Assembly (NCBI GenBank): GCA_016780695.1
Contig: JADHLK010000102.1
Coordinates: 1 to 5,547 of the forward strand
Direction of reading: 5' to 3'
Length of the DNA: 5,547 nucleotides
Source of the DNA: Alphaproteobacteria bacterium
GTDB taxonomy: Bacteria > Pseudomonadota > Alphaproteobacteria > Puniceispirillales > Puniceispirillaceae
Shown: positions 5,267 to 5,547 of the stretch, piece after piece
Position numbering within the stretch: position 1 is the first letter of the stretch
Layout of the letters: every line of letters starts with the position of its first letter
Notes under the pieces: generated by a model
Seen by the model: the letters and a program-made list of their open reading frames with translations, nothing else
Databases searched by the model: none
Told to the model about the DNA's origin: nothing
Program-made: the position numbers and the translations under genes

Positions 5267-5547
5267 ATGGCCAGCATCAAACTGAGGCAATTAACCAAGC
5301 GCTGGGGCGATTTTGTCGCGGTAGATACATTTGATCTGGATGTGGCGGATGCTGAATTTCTGGTCCTGCTGGGCCCGTCTGGATGCGGCAAGACGACCAC
5401 TATGAGAATGATAGCTGGTCTGGAGGAGATCACCAGTGGCACGGTTGAGATAGACTGTCAAATCGTCAATAACCTTGAACCCAAAGATCGGGATATAGCC
5501 ATGGTTTTTCAATCCTACGGCCTGTATCCTAATATGAATGTTTATGA
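5267..5547 (+). CDS. Sugar ABC transporter ATP-binding protein, MalK/UgpC-like (cut by window edge)
   Basis: The reading frame opens at ATG 5267 and is cut by the right edge after 93 full codons. It encodes the N-terminal part of the nucleotide-binding subunit that powers the transporter. Walker A is GPSGCGKT (residues 36-43) and the Q-loop is MVFQSYGLYPNMNVYE (79-94) with Gln82, a segment very characteristic of the MalK/UgpC/MsmX group of CUT1 ATPases. The aromatic Trp13 ahead of Walker A is in the usual A-loop area, where many relatives carry Tyr or Phe. The signature motif, Walker B, H-loop and regulatory C-terminal domain lie outside the window; complete members have about 330-380 residues. 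GGGA at 5254-5257, nine bases before the ATG, is a plausible ribosome binding site. Whether a longer operon follows cannot be seen. Confidence 0.95.
   Translation, partial: MASIKLRQLTKRWGDFVAVDTFDLDVADAEFLVLLGPSGCGKTTTMRMIAGLEEITSGTVEIDCQIVNNLEPKDRDIAMVFQSYGLYPNMNVY

Overview
The window looks like a piece of an alphaproteobacterial chromosome, plausibly a marine lineage, although no marker gene fixes the taxonomy. It is densely coding and contains no RNA gene, insertion sequence or CRISPR array that I can see. It shows two divergent gene groups around a 178-base regulatory gap, laid out like a carbohydrate uptake and catabolism locus.

Left half, minus strand (bases 1867 to 1): a 336-residue protein that reads as two tandem SnoaL/NTF2-like domains is followed, with a 4-base ATGA stop/start overlap, by an amidohydrolase-2 family protein of the L-fuconolactonase-like group. 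The hydrolase runs off the left edge with probably only a few residues missing. The hydrolase is the more interpretable of the two and suggests hydrolysis of a lactone or related ester in a sugar pathway. The role of the double NTF2-like protein is unknown.

Right half, plus strand (bases 2046 to 5547): a CUT1-type sugar ABC transporter in the order periplasmic binding protein, first permease (MalF-like), second permease (MalG-like), ATPase (MalK/UgpC-like, cut by the right edge). A strong hairpin followed by a T-tract lies between the binding protein and the first permease. It probably acts as a leaky terminator, so that more binding protein than membrane components is made.

The gap (1868 to 2045) holds a 20-bp imperfect palindrome with a central CG, typical of LacI/GalR-family operators, a second smaller palindrome, a plausible promoter for the transporter, a small stem-loop near the predicted transcript start, and a good Shine-Dalgarno site. 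The simplest reading is a substrate-inducible regulon in which one LacI-type regulator, not encoded in this window, controls both directions. The substrate cannot be named from sequence alone. I see no strong sign of an entirely new system. The least described elements are the NTF2-like/lactonase pair and the promoter-region architecture.
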